A stretch of DNA of 22,184 nucleotides from CAYSUS01 sp964434165. GTDB taxonomy: Bacteria > Planctomycetota > Planctomycetia > Pirellulales > Thermoguttaceae. The position numbers and the translations under genes are program-made. The notes under the pieces are model-generated. The model saw only the letters and a list, made by a program, of their open reading frames with translations. It was not told the DNA's origin and did not search any database. Shown here one piece after another: positions 6,753-15,138 of this stretch (positions within the stretch are counted from its first letter, which is position 1; every line of letters starts with the position of its first letter). The stretch spans positions 1-22,184 of the forward strand of contig CAYSUS010000113.1 in NCBI GenBank assembly GCA_964434165.1, in the 5' to 3' direction.

Positions 6753-7735
6753 AGTCGAGCGTCGCGTGCCACCTGCCCCCGGTCCGGTCGCTGGCCGCTT
6801 CACTCGCGGCCGTGTTCCTGCTCAGCGCCCCCGCCTTCGGCGACCTGCCGGCGGACGCGGACTGGCAGGCCAACGCCGTGCTGCGGGACGTGCGCACCGT
6901 CACGGACAAGAGCATCGGGGCGGGCCAGGGCGTCAGCGTGCATGACGGCCACGTGTACGTCTACGGCGACGTATGGTGGGCGGAGCCCCGCGTGGGGCTG
7001 ATCCGCCAGTACACCGTGGACCTGAGACCCACGGGGCGCCAGCTCCTCCTCACCCGCGGCGGCAAGCCGCTCGTCACGCATCCCACCGGCCTCACCTGGG
7101 ATGCCGAGGCCGGCTGCTTCCTCGGCGATACGGTCAACCAACTCGCCACGATCTACCAGCTCGACTGGGACCGCGCGTGGCAGGACGGCAACCTGGACCA
7201 CGCCGTCAAGGCCGTGATCCGCGACGACGCCGCGGTCAACGGCTGCCGGCCCGAGCTGGTGACCCTCCGCGGAAAACGCCTCCTGGCTACGGCCGACTAC
7301 GGCGACAAGACGCCCCAGTTCCGCCTCTACGATCCGGCGCGCCTCGTCCAGGCAAAACGCACCACGGCCCCGGGCGTCGTGGTGCACCGCTTGCCGTGCG
7401 GGCCGTTCAACCAGAACCTCTACTGGGATGAAGACACCGGCGAGGTCACCTGCATCCAGAACGTGGTAGCCGGGCGCGGATGGCGACTGGACGTCTTCAA
7501 CCTGGCCAAGGCGATCGAGCGTGGCGGCCTGGAGGGCGGCGCCCGGGTGCGAACGCTTACCTTCAACCCGCACGACGAGCTGGAAGGATACCGCCCGCTC
7601 CCCAAGGACCGGGCTCTGTTCGTCACCTCGGGCCTGCGCGACAACCTCATCCTGGGCACGATCCGCGCGGTCGAGCCGTTTCCCTCCCCGGCCGGCAGTG
7701 AAGGTTTCGTCAGGCCGCGGGAAGCGGTCCCATGA
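6749..7735 (+). CDS. exported protein of unknown function, TTG start
   Basis: Encodes 328 residues if started at the TTG at 6749, which overlaps the preceding stop as TTGA. The start is supported by AAGGAGAG (6735-6742), 6 nt upstream, and by a proper signal peptide from that point (MKSSVACHLPPVRSLAASLA then VFLLSAPAFG). An ATG at 6677 in the same frame lies inside the previous gene and would add 24 hydrophilic residues. The mature part has repeated beta-rich blocks (HVYVYGDVWWAEPRVGLIRQ, HPTGLTWDAEAGCFLGDTVN, NQNLYWDEDTGEVTCIQNVV, WRLDVFNLAKAIE) that look like propeller blades, but no family is recognised. The role is unknown; the context suggests it works outside the cytoplasm with its neighbours. 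Confidence 0.75.
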   Translation: MKSSVACHLPPVRSLAASLAAVFLLSAPAFGDLPADADWQANAVLRDVRTVTDKSIGAGQGVSVHDGHVYVYGDVWWAEPRVGLIRQYTVDLRPTGRQLLLTRGGKPLVTHPTGLTWDAEAGCFLGDTVNQLATIYQLDWDRAWQDGNLDHAVKAVIRDDAAVNGCRPELVTLRGKRLLATADYGDKTPQFRLYDPARLVQAKRTTAPGVVVHRLPCGPFNQNLYWDEDTGEVTCIQNVVAGRGWRLDVFNLAKAIERGGLEGGARVRTLTFNPHDELEGYRPLPKDRALFVTSGLRDNLILGTIRAVEPFPSPAGSEGFVRPREAVP

Positions 7736-7770
7736 CCCTCGGAACCCCGCGCAGCGCACCTGCCCGCCTC

Positions 7771-7798
7771 TTGACATGCCTCCGCGCGACGGCATCAT
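7771..7798 (+). promoter_or_regulatory. putative promoter upstream of the DUF4838 gene
   Basis: TTGACA at 7771-7776 is followed after 16 bp by CATCAT (7793-7798, four of six matches to the -10 consensus). It would give the DUF4838 gene its own transcript with a leader that carries the two hairpins at 7801-7835. Confidence 0.3.
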
Positions 7799-7800
7799 GG

Positions 7801-7835
7801 GGAACGTGGGGCGTTCCACGCCCGCCCTGGCGGGC
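7801..7835 (+). promoter_or_regulatory. tandem hairpins in the leader of the DUF4838 gene
   Basis: Two perfect adjacent stem-loops: GGAACG-TGGGG-CGTTCC (7801-7817) and GCCCGCC-CT-GGCGGGC (7820-7835). They lie between the candidate promoter and the GGAGG at 7866-7870. They may terminate the upstream pair of genes or act as an RNA leader structure. No poly-T follows. Confidence 0.4.
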
Positions 7836-7876
7836 TTCAGGCGCAGGCACTGAGCGACCGATCCCGGAGGACCATC

Positions 7877-10465
7877 GTGGAACGACGAAGCACGCTGCTG
7901 ACGACTGCGGTCGCCGCGCTGCTAGCGTGGGGGGCGTGCTGCGCCGATGCATCGGGCCGGACAGCGCCGCCCAGCGTGATGCTGGCCGAGGACGGCCGGG
8001 CGATTCAGCCGATCGTCGTGGGAGTGAACGCGGCGCCGGCCACGCGCGCGTCGGCCGACGAGCTGGCACGCTACCTGAGCCGCATCAGCGGAGCAGCGTT
8101 CCGAGTGGAGGTTGGAGAGGGGAAGAGGGGCCTCGCGGTAGGCGTTCGCGGCGACTTCCCCGACGTGAAGCTCGACATCGACTTGGAGACCGCCGATCCA
8201 CTGCGGCGCGACGAGTATCTCCTTCGCTCGCACGCCCGCGGAGTCCACCTGATCGGCGCCAGCGAGACCGCGGTGACGCTCGCGGTGTGGGACCTGCTGC
8301 ACCGTCTCGGCTATCGGCTGTACTTCCTCACCGACACCTGGGAGATCGTGCCCGAACGCTCGGACTTGCGGATTGCCGTCGACACGGTCGAGCGTCCCGA
8401 CTTCGTCACGCGTTTGGCGCCCCGCGGCGCGCCCTGGAGCGACCGGGACCTTTGGGACCGCTGGCGGAGGCGGAACCGGGTGCTTTCCTCGTTCCACCTC
8501 GACACGGGCCATTCGTACGGGCGCATCATCGGCGCCAAGCGGGAGGAGTTCGCCAAACACCCGGAGTACTTCGCCCTGGTCGAAGGCAAACGGCGCCATC
8601 CCGGCGACCCGGATTGGCGCGGGAGCATCAAGTTCTGCATCAGCAACCCGGGATTGCGCAAGCTGGTCGTCGATTACGCGGTGGAGTCCATCCGCGCGGA
8701 GCCCCAGCGGGAGTGTATTTCGCTCGACCCGAGCGACGGAGGCGACTGGTGCCAGTGCAAGAGCTGCGCGGCGATGGGCAGCGTGAGCGATCGCGTGGTC
8801 CTTCTCGCGGGCGAGGCCGCCGAAGCGATCAACGGCCTCGGTCTGGGGCCGAAGTACGTGGGGATCTACGCCTACAACCAGCACAGCCCGCCGCCCCAGG
8901 TCGAGGTTCACCCCCGCGTGATCGTCAGCGTCGCCACGAGCTTCATTCGCGGGGGGTACACGCTGGACGAGCTCGTGGAGGGCTGGCGCGCCCGGGGCGC
9001 CACGCTCGGCATCCGCGAGTATCACGACGTGTTCGCCTGGAGCCACGACCGGGTGCGCAAGGCCCGAGGCGGCGACATTGCGCACCTCGGCCGGACGATT
9101 CCCGACTTCTACAAGCGGGGCGCCCGGTTCATGAACTCGGAGAACAGCGATTCGTGGGGCGCCAACGGGCTCGGATTCTGGCTCACCCCGCAACTGCTGT
9201 GGGACGTTGACGCGACGCAGCGAGTAAACGATCTGGTCGAGGACTTCCTCCGCGGCGCGTTCGGACCGGCGGCGCCGCCCATGCGCGAGTTCTACGAACT
9301 CCTCAACCGCGACGACACGGTCCGCTCGGACCGGGACGTGATCGCCCGCATGTATCGAAGGCTTGATGAGGCACGCCGCCTGACCGACGATCCCAAGATC
9401 GGGCGTCGTCTCGACGACCTGGTCCTTTACACGCGGTATCTCGAGCTGTACCGCGCCTACCGCAGGGCGCAAGGCAGTGCGCGGCAGCAAGCCTTCGAGC
9501 GCGTATGGCGCCATGCCTACCGCATCCGCGACCGGCGGTTGATCTCCACGCGCGCGATCTGCGAGCGGGATCGTTTTCGGGACAAGTCGGTCGATGTGCC
9601 CGACGAGGCTGCGTGGAACGTCCCTGCGGACAGGAACCCCTGGAAGAGCGAGGAGCCCTTTGAGGAGCAAGAGATCGCGGCGATTCTGGCCGTGGGAATC
9701 GCGGCCAACGAGCCCACCGAGCTGGACTTCGAGCCGGTCGAATACAGCGACCAGCTTGTGCCCGCGACCGCCCTCAAGTTGCCCGAGGTGAAGGCCAGCC
9801 AGCGACCCGAGCGGTTTCGCGGCCGCCAGGCCGCTTACACGTGGCTTCCGCACGAGTCCCCGGAAGATGCGCAGCGACCGCGGCGGCGGATCGAGCTCGG
9901 AGTGACAGGCGGGCTGATCGTCCATTATCGCGACCGCGGCAACGTGGAGTTCGCCTTGCATGCCGGGCGCGAGGCGACCCTCGAGCCGGTCGACGAAGAC
10001 CGCAGCGTGCCGCCCGACGGCCAGGCTCGCACCGTGGTGCTAAAGTCCCGTCACGGGGGCCTGCACCGCGTGTCGTGGAACGACGGGAACGACATGACCC
10101 GCATCGTGTGGCCGGCCGAGCTTCCCTTGACCTTTCGCTCCACTTCGGAGGAACCGCTGCGACTGACAGGACGATGGAGCCTGTACTTCTACGTGCCGCG
10201 GGGCACGCGCACGGTCGGCGGCTTCGCAACGGCCACCACGGGGCGCATGCTGGATGGCCGCGGCAAAGTGGTCTTCTCGTTCGACGAGATGCGCGAGCCC
10301 GACTACTTCAGCGTCACGGTGCCGAAAGGGCAAGACGGGACGCTATGGCGACTGGAGAACTGCACGGGCGCGCGGATGCTGCTGACCACGCCGCCGTATC
10401 TGGCTGCCAGCGCCGAGGACCTCCTCCTGCCACGCGAGGTGGTGGCGCTCGACGCGGCGCGCTAG
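7877..10465 (+). CDS. exported DUF4838 protein (GH67-like architecture)
   Basis: Encodes 862 residues from GTG at 7877, with GGAGG (7866-7870) 6 nt upstream. The N-terminus is a signal peptide (RRSTLLTTAVAALLAWGACC). Residues about 50-160 resemble the N-terminal domain of GH67-type proteins (ATRASADELARYLSRISGAA and TAVTLAVWDLLHRLGYRLYF). DUF4838 (PF16126) follows, with FHLDTGHSYGRII, HPEYFALVEGKRR, KFCISNPGLRKLVVDYAVES, the Cys-rich SDGGDWCQCKSCAAMG and GIYAYNQHSPPPQVEVHPRV. The C-terminal third is beta-rich and ends in a sandwich-like region (LRLTGRWSLYFYVPRGTRTV). DUF4838 proteins are common in planctomycetes and are thought to act on glycans; no activity is established that I can cite. 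It closes the exported set that begins at 5733. Confidence 0.85.
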   Translation: MERRSTLLTTAVAALLAWGACCADASGRTAPPSVMLAEDGRAIQPIVVGVNAAPATRASADELARYLSRISGAAFRVEVGEGKRGLAVGVRGDFPDVKLDIDLETADPLRRDEYLLRSHARGVHLIGASETAVTLAVWDLLHRLGYRLYFLTDTWEIVPERSDLRIAVDTVERPDFVTRLAPRGAPWSDRDLWDRWRRRNRVLSSFHLDTGHSYGRIIGAKREEFAKHPEYFALVEGKRRHPGDPDWRGSIKFCISNPGLRKLVVDYAVESIRAEPQRECISLDPSDGGDWCQCKSCAAMGSVSDRVVLLAGEAAEAINGLGLGPKYVGIYAYNQHSPPPQVEVHPRVIVSVATSFIRGGYTLDELVEGWRARGATLGIREYHDVFAWSHDRVRKARGGDIAHLGRTIPDFYKRGARFMNSENSDSWGANGLGFWLTPQLLWDVDATQRVNDLVEDFLRGAFGPAAPPMREFYELLNRDDTVRSDRDVIARMYRRLDEARRLTDDPKIGRRLDDLVLYTRYLELYRAYRRAQGSARQQAFERVWRHAYRIRDRRLISTRAICERDRFRDKSVDVPDEAAWNVPADRNPWKSEEPFEEQEIAAILAVGIAANEPTELDFEPVEYSDQLVPATALKLPEVKASQRPERFRGRQAAYTWLPHESPEDAQRPRRRIELGVTGGLIVHYRDRGNVEFALHAGREATLEPVDEDRSVPPDGQARTVVLKSRHGGLHRVSWNDGNDMTRIVWPAELPLTFRSTSEEPLRLTGRWSLYFYVPRGTRTVGGFATATTGRMLDGRGKVVFSFDEMREPDYFSVTVPKGQDGTLWRLENCTGARMLLTTPPYLAASAEDLLLPREVVALDAAR

Positions 10466-10618
10466 TTGGCCGTGCGGCCCTGCGAAGAAGGAAAGGACAG
10501 GCATCATCCCCGTCGGGAAACCGAGAGGTTCAACCTTGATGTCCTTGGGGAGAGCTCCTGGAACGAGATCCAGGGATGGCAGGCAGGTGGAAAGACCGCG
10601 ATCAGGCTGCCAACGAGG

Positions 10619-10639
10619 AAACGGGGACAGGTCCAGTTT
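10619..10639. repeat. REP-like repeat overlapping the RAYT stop codon
   Basis: The plus strand reads AAACGGGGACAGGTCCAGTT plus one T. The core GGGGACAGGTCC is the same as that of the REPIN arms at 1319-1394 (GGGGTCAGGACC) except for a paired T/A to A/T swap. It lies directly at the 3' end of the RAYT relic, as REPs usually do around their transposase. Confidence 0.65.
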
Positions 10640-10769
10640 ACCGTCGCTTGGGTCTCCCGGGCCGGCGTATCGTTGCTTCCATCCCAAGTTCTTTGACCGT
10701 CTTGTCGACCCAATCCCTACTGCCGTAAGGCGAGCCGCGGTGGCAGCATCGCGCCTTGCGTCCGAATCG
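10638..10769 (-). pseudogene. RAYT (IS200-like, REP-associated tyrosine transposase) C-terminal fragment
   Basis: On the minus strand an open stretch of 43 codons ends at TAA (10640-10638). The last 35 residues contain HRGSPYGSRDWVDKTVKELG and then MEATIRRPGRPKRR. This is the typical C-terminal signature of RAYT transposases: RG-PYG/FG, a W, a T, an LGLE-like turn and a final basic GRPK. The frame is closed upstream by TGA (10772-10770). The TnpA_REP catalytic part with its HUH and Tyr motifs was not found in the remaining gap, so this is a decayed remnant. It resembles no real gene in the other frames. Confidence 0.75.
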
Positions 10770-10985
10770 TCAAGGATCAACTTGCCTGACCGTGAAACGG
10801 TTCACGGGTCGGGCCACCTCCCGGCCATCGGGCCACCGTCTTGCCGCCCTGTCTCGGGGTTCGTCTGTTCGCTGATGTGGTTATCAAGGGTCGATGGACC
10901 AGGACACCACCGCCAGAAACACTTGAACGGGCGAGGATTGAGGACGGCCGCGGAGAGCTGGACTTGGAGGAAGAAGGGCCCAATC

Positions 10986-13900
10986 CTACCGCCCTGGGTC
11001 CGAGAGGATGAAGCCCGCCCAGTGCTTGGCAGGTGTCCTCTTCGATTTCACGCTATCCGCGGGGCGCGTCTTTACTAGCCCGATAGTCTTCGTGAAGTCG
11101 GGACCGCGCGAACCGGCCAGCTTGCCGATCAAGTCGGGATTCCGATAGACGGCAAGTTGGGCCTCGCGCAACGCATCGATGGGTGGCTTGTTCTCCTTCC
11201 ACAGCTTGTGGTAGAAGAGCTTCATCAAGGCGCAGGTCGCCTGGTCGTCGACCTTCCAGAGGCTGGCGACCGTGGTCTCCACTCCGGCGACCTGGAAGGC
11301 ACGTTGGATTCCCAGGAGGCCTTCGCCTCCGGCCACCTCGCCGAGCCCCGTGTCGCAGGCGGAGAGGACCACTAATTCCACCCCCTCGAGCGGCAGGAAG
11401 GCGATCTCTTCCGCAGTCAAGTACCCGTCGTCGGGCAGATCGTCCGACTTGAGCGGGTCGTCGGGCATTGCCGGCGGCGAGTTCGCGCCGGCCAGGACCA
11501 GCCCGGAGAGAAGGCCTGGGGAGAAACCCCGAACGTCCCCCAACCAGCCGAACATCTTCATGCCGCGGCCATGCTGCGGCTGCATCTGGAGGCCGCGGTG
11601 CGGCGGCGTATCCGCCGCGGCCAGCGCCGACTTCTTCTCCGGCGAGGCGAAGTAGCCATGCGTGGCGACGTGAAGCACGCGGCTTTTCGCAGCGTGCTGC
11701 CGAAAAGCCTCTTCGGTGGCTTGGGCGCCGGCGAGCATCGTGATGCCGCGGCCGCGCCCTTCGTGCAGTTCCTCGTAGAGGGTGCCGATGTCGGTGATCT
11801 CGTCCTCGGTGCCGGGAAGCCGCCTCCACACCATTCGCCTGGTCATCGCCTGGACTTGAACGTCCGGGCCGCGCGTGCGCAAACCGATCGAGGCCGATGT
11901 GTCGGCCAGCATGGCCGTGGCATCATCCCGGCGGTCGTAGTTCACGCCGCCCACCAGCAGCAGGCCGCGCCGATCGCCTTGCGATTCGGCCGGACCCCGC
12001 CGGACCAGGAGACTCGGCACGGGCACGTACGCCATCCGGTGGTCCTCCAGCAGGCACGTACCCGATCGCTTTCCCGGCAGGGCCGCAAGAGGCATCCGCC
12101 CCAGGGCCCCGTCCGCCGAGACGAGGATAGTCTCCGCGCCTTCCACGTGAGGCAACAGCGGCTCCCAGACCGTTGTGCGAAGGAGCGCACCGGCTGCCGC
12201 CCCGCCGGCCGAAGCGCCCAAGCTCTCGCGCCACGTGTCGATCGCCTCGCCGATCAGGGCGGCCTTGCCGAGATCAACCATCTTCACGGCGCGGCCTGGC
12301 CGGACGACGAAGGCGACCAGGCTGCCAGACGACCTGGAAGACTCGAGGAAATCGACCAGCGCAGCCTGCGGCGGCATTGCCGCTGCGAGTTCCCCGAGGG
12401 AAACGTCGTGCCTGGCCTCGCGGAACGTGTCGCTGGCGGCGCTGAGCTTGGCCTCGAGCCTCTCCTTCTCCTCGGTGAGTTGCCGCACGCGTTCTCGCCA
12501 CTGCTGCTGAAGCTCGGGTTCGCGTGGAAAGCGGTTGGTGAGCGAGCCAAGCTGGCGCGCGACCCGCTGCAGGGCCTGGAACTGCGCCGCGATGGCCTCC
12601 TCGGCGGCGGCCTGCCGCATCAACCGTTGCCGGCGAAGCGTGGCTCCCTTCCAGGACAACACCTCCTGGTAGATGGGTTCGCAAGGCACCTTGGCCTCGA
12701 TGCCCAACTTGACGTAGTCGTCGAGTTGATGACGCACGCTCTGCCCCATGGCCAGTTGCTGCCGCTCGGAGAGGACGAGCGCCGAATCCTCCAGCGATCG
12801 TCGGGTGACGGCAAGCGCCTGCCGAATGAGCGGCTCGGCAAGGGCGTACTCGCCCATCTTCGTGTGCAGAACCCCGAGCAGGCAAAGGGTGTTCGCGTAG
12901 CGGGGATGATCCTCGCCGAGCGTCCTCTTGAATATCTCGATGGCCCGTTGGCAGTGCGGCACGGCACGGGAGTAATCGCCCAAGCCAAGGTAAGAGGCGG
13001 CGAGATTCTGCAGACATAAGCCGCAGGCTTCATGATCCGGGCCGAGGGAGCGCTTAAATATGTCGTACGCCTGTTGACAGAGCTGCACTTCGCGGGCGTT
13101 GTCACAGAGGGTGGCCAGATTGAAAATGCCGTTGGCGTACCTAGGATTGTCGTCTCCGTAAGCCTTCTTCCTGATTTCAAGGCACCGCTTGAGGAGCGAC
13201 TCGGCGCGAGCGTCTTCGCCCATGCTCAGGTACACCACGGCCAGCATCTCCAAAGGGCCCGAGCAATCGGGGTGATCGTCCCCAAGCGCTTTCTGGAGTA
13301 CTCTGAGGCCCCGCGAGACAAGCTCCTCAGCGCGGGCGTAGTCGCCAAGTCGCCGGTAAAATTCACCTAGATTGCATAGACAGGAGCCGTAGGCGGGATG
13401 CTCTTCTCCGCAGGCCTTCTTCGTAAGATCGAGGGCCTCCTGAAGAAGCGGCTCGGCCCGCGCGAATTCGCCTGAATCGAAATACAGCCATCCTAAGCTC
13501 CCAACCGCGGCCCTGTACGTTGCTTTCGAGGTTCGGCCCGCACGCTCTTCTATGCCGATCGCCTCCCGGAGGAGTTCCTCAGCCCGGGTGTAGCCGCCGA
13601 GCCCATGAAGCGCGATCGCCAGACCGTGCAGACTCGACACATAACGGGGGTCGTCCTCCCCCAGCTTCCTCTTACGAATACCGAGGGCCTGTTGGGCGAG
13701 CCGTTCGGCCTCCGCATATTCGCCCTTGATACGGTGCAGTTCGGCAAGACCGCTCAGGCCACTTGCGTAGTAGGGGCTTGCCTCACCCGTGTTCTTCTTG
13801 AGGAGCTCGACAGCCTGCCTGACGAGGTGCTCCGCGCGGGCATAGTCGCCCACATCACTCTGCACGCAAGCCAGCGAGGCGAGGGCCAAAGCATAGTCGG

Positions 13901-15077
13901 GATGCTCCTGGCCAAGTACCTCCGCACGAATGTCCACAACCGTCCGGTAGAGCTTCTCCGCGTCCCAATAGCGGGCTGCGGCCCGGTAGCTGTCGGCAAG
14001 CTGACCTAGTTCGTGGGTCCGCGCCAAGACCTGTTGGCGTTCCAAATGCGTCGGCGGCTTCCGGTCCCAACTCGGCAGCAGCTTCCTGCAGCGCTCCCGA
14101 AGTACCTCCTCAAGCACGGGCTTCGCCGAAGGAGCGGTCCGCCAGTTGGGCCGGGCAGAGGCATATCGCCTGAGCGTGTCCGTCAACACCGTCTCAGCTC
14201 TTCCTGACTGGGAATCCAAGATGCGAAGGTTTCCTGGAAATGCACCGAGGTCTTCCAGGGGCCATCGATACTGCACGAAGGCCATGTAGCGCCCGTCGGA
14301 CGACCAGGCGGGATAGGCTTGCATTCCCCAGGCGTCGATCAACTGGCGGCAGGTTGTGCCGTCCACCTCGGCGATGAAGATCTTATCCCCGTCGCTAAAC
14401 CACTTGCTGAAAGCGATCAGGCTCCCGTCGGGGGACCACGCCGGCGAGCAGAAATACGAGCCGCCGGCGAGCGGCACGCGATGGATGCCCGAGCCGTCAG
14501 CGTTCATGACGAGGATTTCTCGGCCGGTTGCATCCAGATCCAGCTCCAAGTAGAGCCTGCTGGAAGCAAACGCAATACGCTTGCCGTCGGGAGACCAGGC
14601 CGGGGCCGTATCGACCGCCGGATTGCGCGTCAGATTCGCGGCCTCCTTCGTATCAACGTTGAGGACGAAGATCTCCTCGTTACCAGTGCGATTGCTGACG
14701 AAGGCGATCCTCTCTCCGTCCGGCGACCAGGTGGGCCACTCGTCATGGGCAGGATGCCCGGTGACGTTCACCGGGTTGGCCCCGTCAGCGTCCACGATCA
14801 AGATGTCGGGCGCCCCCTCGACATACCGCACAACCGCCACCCTGGAACCATCGGGCGACCAGGCCGGCTGCGAGCCATCGAAAAGAGGTCTTGCCTCGCC
14901 CTTTCGGACGTCGAAGTCAACGAGGTGGTAGTCGTGGAACTTGTTCGACTGGACTGTGAGAATAGCCGGGAAAGGGCCTCCACCGGAAGGACTCGCTTCT
15001 TCCGCGAGAGCCGCTTGGCCCCACAGGGCCGGAAGCACGGCCAGAAGCAACCACGTGCCGCGGCGTATGAAATGCAT
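10986..15077 (-). CDS. exported TolB-propeller / TPR / CHAT protease-domain protein
   Basis: Encodes 1363 residues from ATG at 15077 (GGAGAA upstream, 6-8 nt spacing); an in-frame ATG at 15104 is less likely. Order of parts: signal peptide (HFIRRGTWLLLAVLPALWGQ, residues 2-21); WD40-like PD40 repeats at about 59-272 with repeated AWSPDGxxIAF motifs, as in TolB; about ten kinesin-light-chain-like TPRs (AEELL-xxAL-I-xKxxGEDHPxY) at about 369-760; a coiled coil at about 810-890; and a CHAT domain at about 900-1340. The CHAT dyad is visible as His1140 in VLHVATHGYF and Cys1241 in VVLSACDTGLG. CHAT proteins are caspase/separase-like cysteine peptidases. It is the third gene of the sigma-kinase operon. 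The target is unknown, and export of a CHAT protease is notable. Confidence 0.85.
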   Translation of the reverse strand: MHFIRRGTWLLLAVLPALWGQAALAEEASPSGGGPFPAILTVQSNKFHDYHLVDFDVRKGEARPLFDGSQPAWSPDGSRVAVVRYVEGAPDILIVDADGANPVNVTGHPAHDEWPTWSPDGERIAFVSNRTGNEEIFVLNVDTKEAANLTRNPAVDTAPAWSPDGKRIAFASSRLYLELDLDATGREILVMNADGSGIHRVPLAGGSYFCSPAWSPDGSLIAFSKWFSDGDKIFIAEVDGTTCRQLIDAWGMQAYPAWSSDGRYMAFVQYRWPLEDLGAFPGNLRILDSQSGRAETVLTDTLRRYASARPNWRTAPSAKPVLEEVLRERCRKLLPSWDRKPPTHLERQQVLARTHELGQLADSYRAAARYWDAEKLYRTVVDIRAEVLGQEHPDYALALASLACVQSDVGDYARAEHLVRQAVELLKKNTGEASPYYASGLSGLAELHRIKGEYAEAERLAQQALGIRKRKLGEDDPRYVSSLHGLAIALHGLGGYTRAEELLREAIGIEERAGRTSKATYRAAVGSLGWLYFDSGEFARAEPLLQEALDLTKKACGEEHPAYGSCLCNLGEFYRRLGDYARAEELVSRGLRVLQKALGDDHPDCSGPLEMLAVVYLSMGEDARAESLLKRCLEIRKKAYGDDNPRYANGIFNLATLCDNAREVQLCQQAYDIFKRSLGPDHEACGLCLQNLAASYLGLGDYSRAVPHCQRAIEIFKRTLGEDHPRYANTLCLLGVLHTKMGEYALAEPLIRQALAVTRRSLEDSALVLSERQQLAMGQSVRHQLDDYVKLGIEAKVPCEPIYQEVLSWKGATLRRQRLMRQAAAEEAIAAQFQALQRVARQLGSLTNRFPREPELQQQWRERVRQLTEEKERLEAKLSAASDTFREARHDVSLGELAAAMPPQAALVDFLESSRSSGSLVAFVVRPGRAVKMVDLGKAALIGEAIDTWRESLGASAGGAAAGALLRTTVWEPLLPHVEGAETILVSADGALGRMPLAALPGKRSGTCLLEDHRMAYVPVPSLLVRRGPAESQGDRRGLLLVGGVNYDRRDDATAMLADTSASIGLRTRGPDVQVQAMTRRMVWRRLPGTEDEITDIGTLYEELHEGRGRGITMLAGAQATEEAFRQHAAKSRVLHVATHGYFASPEKKSALAAADTPPHRGLQMQPQHGRGMKMFGWLGDVRGFSPGLLSGLVLAGANSPPAMPDDPLKSDDLPDDGYLTAEEIAFLPLEGVELVVLSACDTGLGEVAGGEGLLGIQRAFQVAGVETTVASLWKVDDQATCALMKLFYHKLWKENKPPIDALREAQLAVYRNPDLIGKLAGSRGPDFTKTIGLVKTRPADSVKSKRTPAKHWAGFILSDPGR

Positions 15078-15138
15078 GAGCGGTTCTCCAAACATTGATG
15101 GCATTCACGGCCTCGCTGCGAGATTGTGCGGTCGCAGT

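Larger units (their letters stand above)
10466..10985. other. convergent intergenic region with mobile-element relics
   Basis: This 520-bp gap lies between the convergent DUF4838 and CHAT genes. It contains a REP-like repeat (10619-10639) and the C-terminal tail of a RAYT (10638-10769). I see nothing recognisable in 10466-10618 or 10770-10985. The short ORFs there are not protein-like and no T-tailed terminator was found. Confidence 0.6.

Noticed and set aside
7922..9961. 679-residue minus-strand ORF inside the DUF4838 gene
   Set aside because: Long open antisense frames are common at this GC content. The opposite strand has a signal peptide, ribosome site and DUF4838 motifs; this one has none.
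10466..10696. 76-residue ORF directly after the DUF4838 stop
   Set aside because: It runs through the REP repeat and antisense to the RAYT tail, has no ribosome site and resembles no known protein.
11571..13019. 482-residue plus-strand ORF opposite the CHAT gene
   Set aside because: It lies antisense to the TPR and CHAT domains, whose motifs are complete; the ORF has no recognisable domain.
12900..14000. DNA-level tandem repeat array in the CHAT gene
   Set aside because: The periodic signal is protein-level TPR repetition; the codons differ between repeats, so it is not a recent DNA duplication. One TPR near 13100 seems about four residues short, but the frame is kept.
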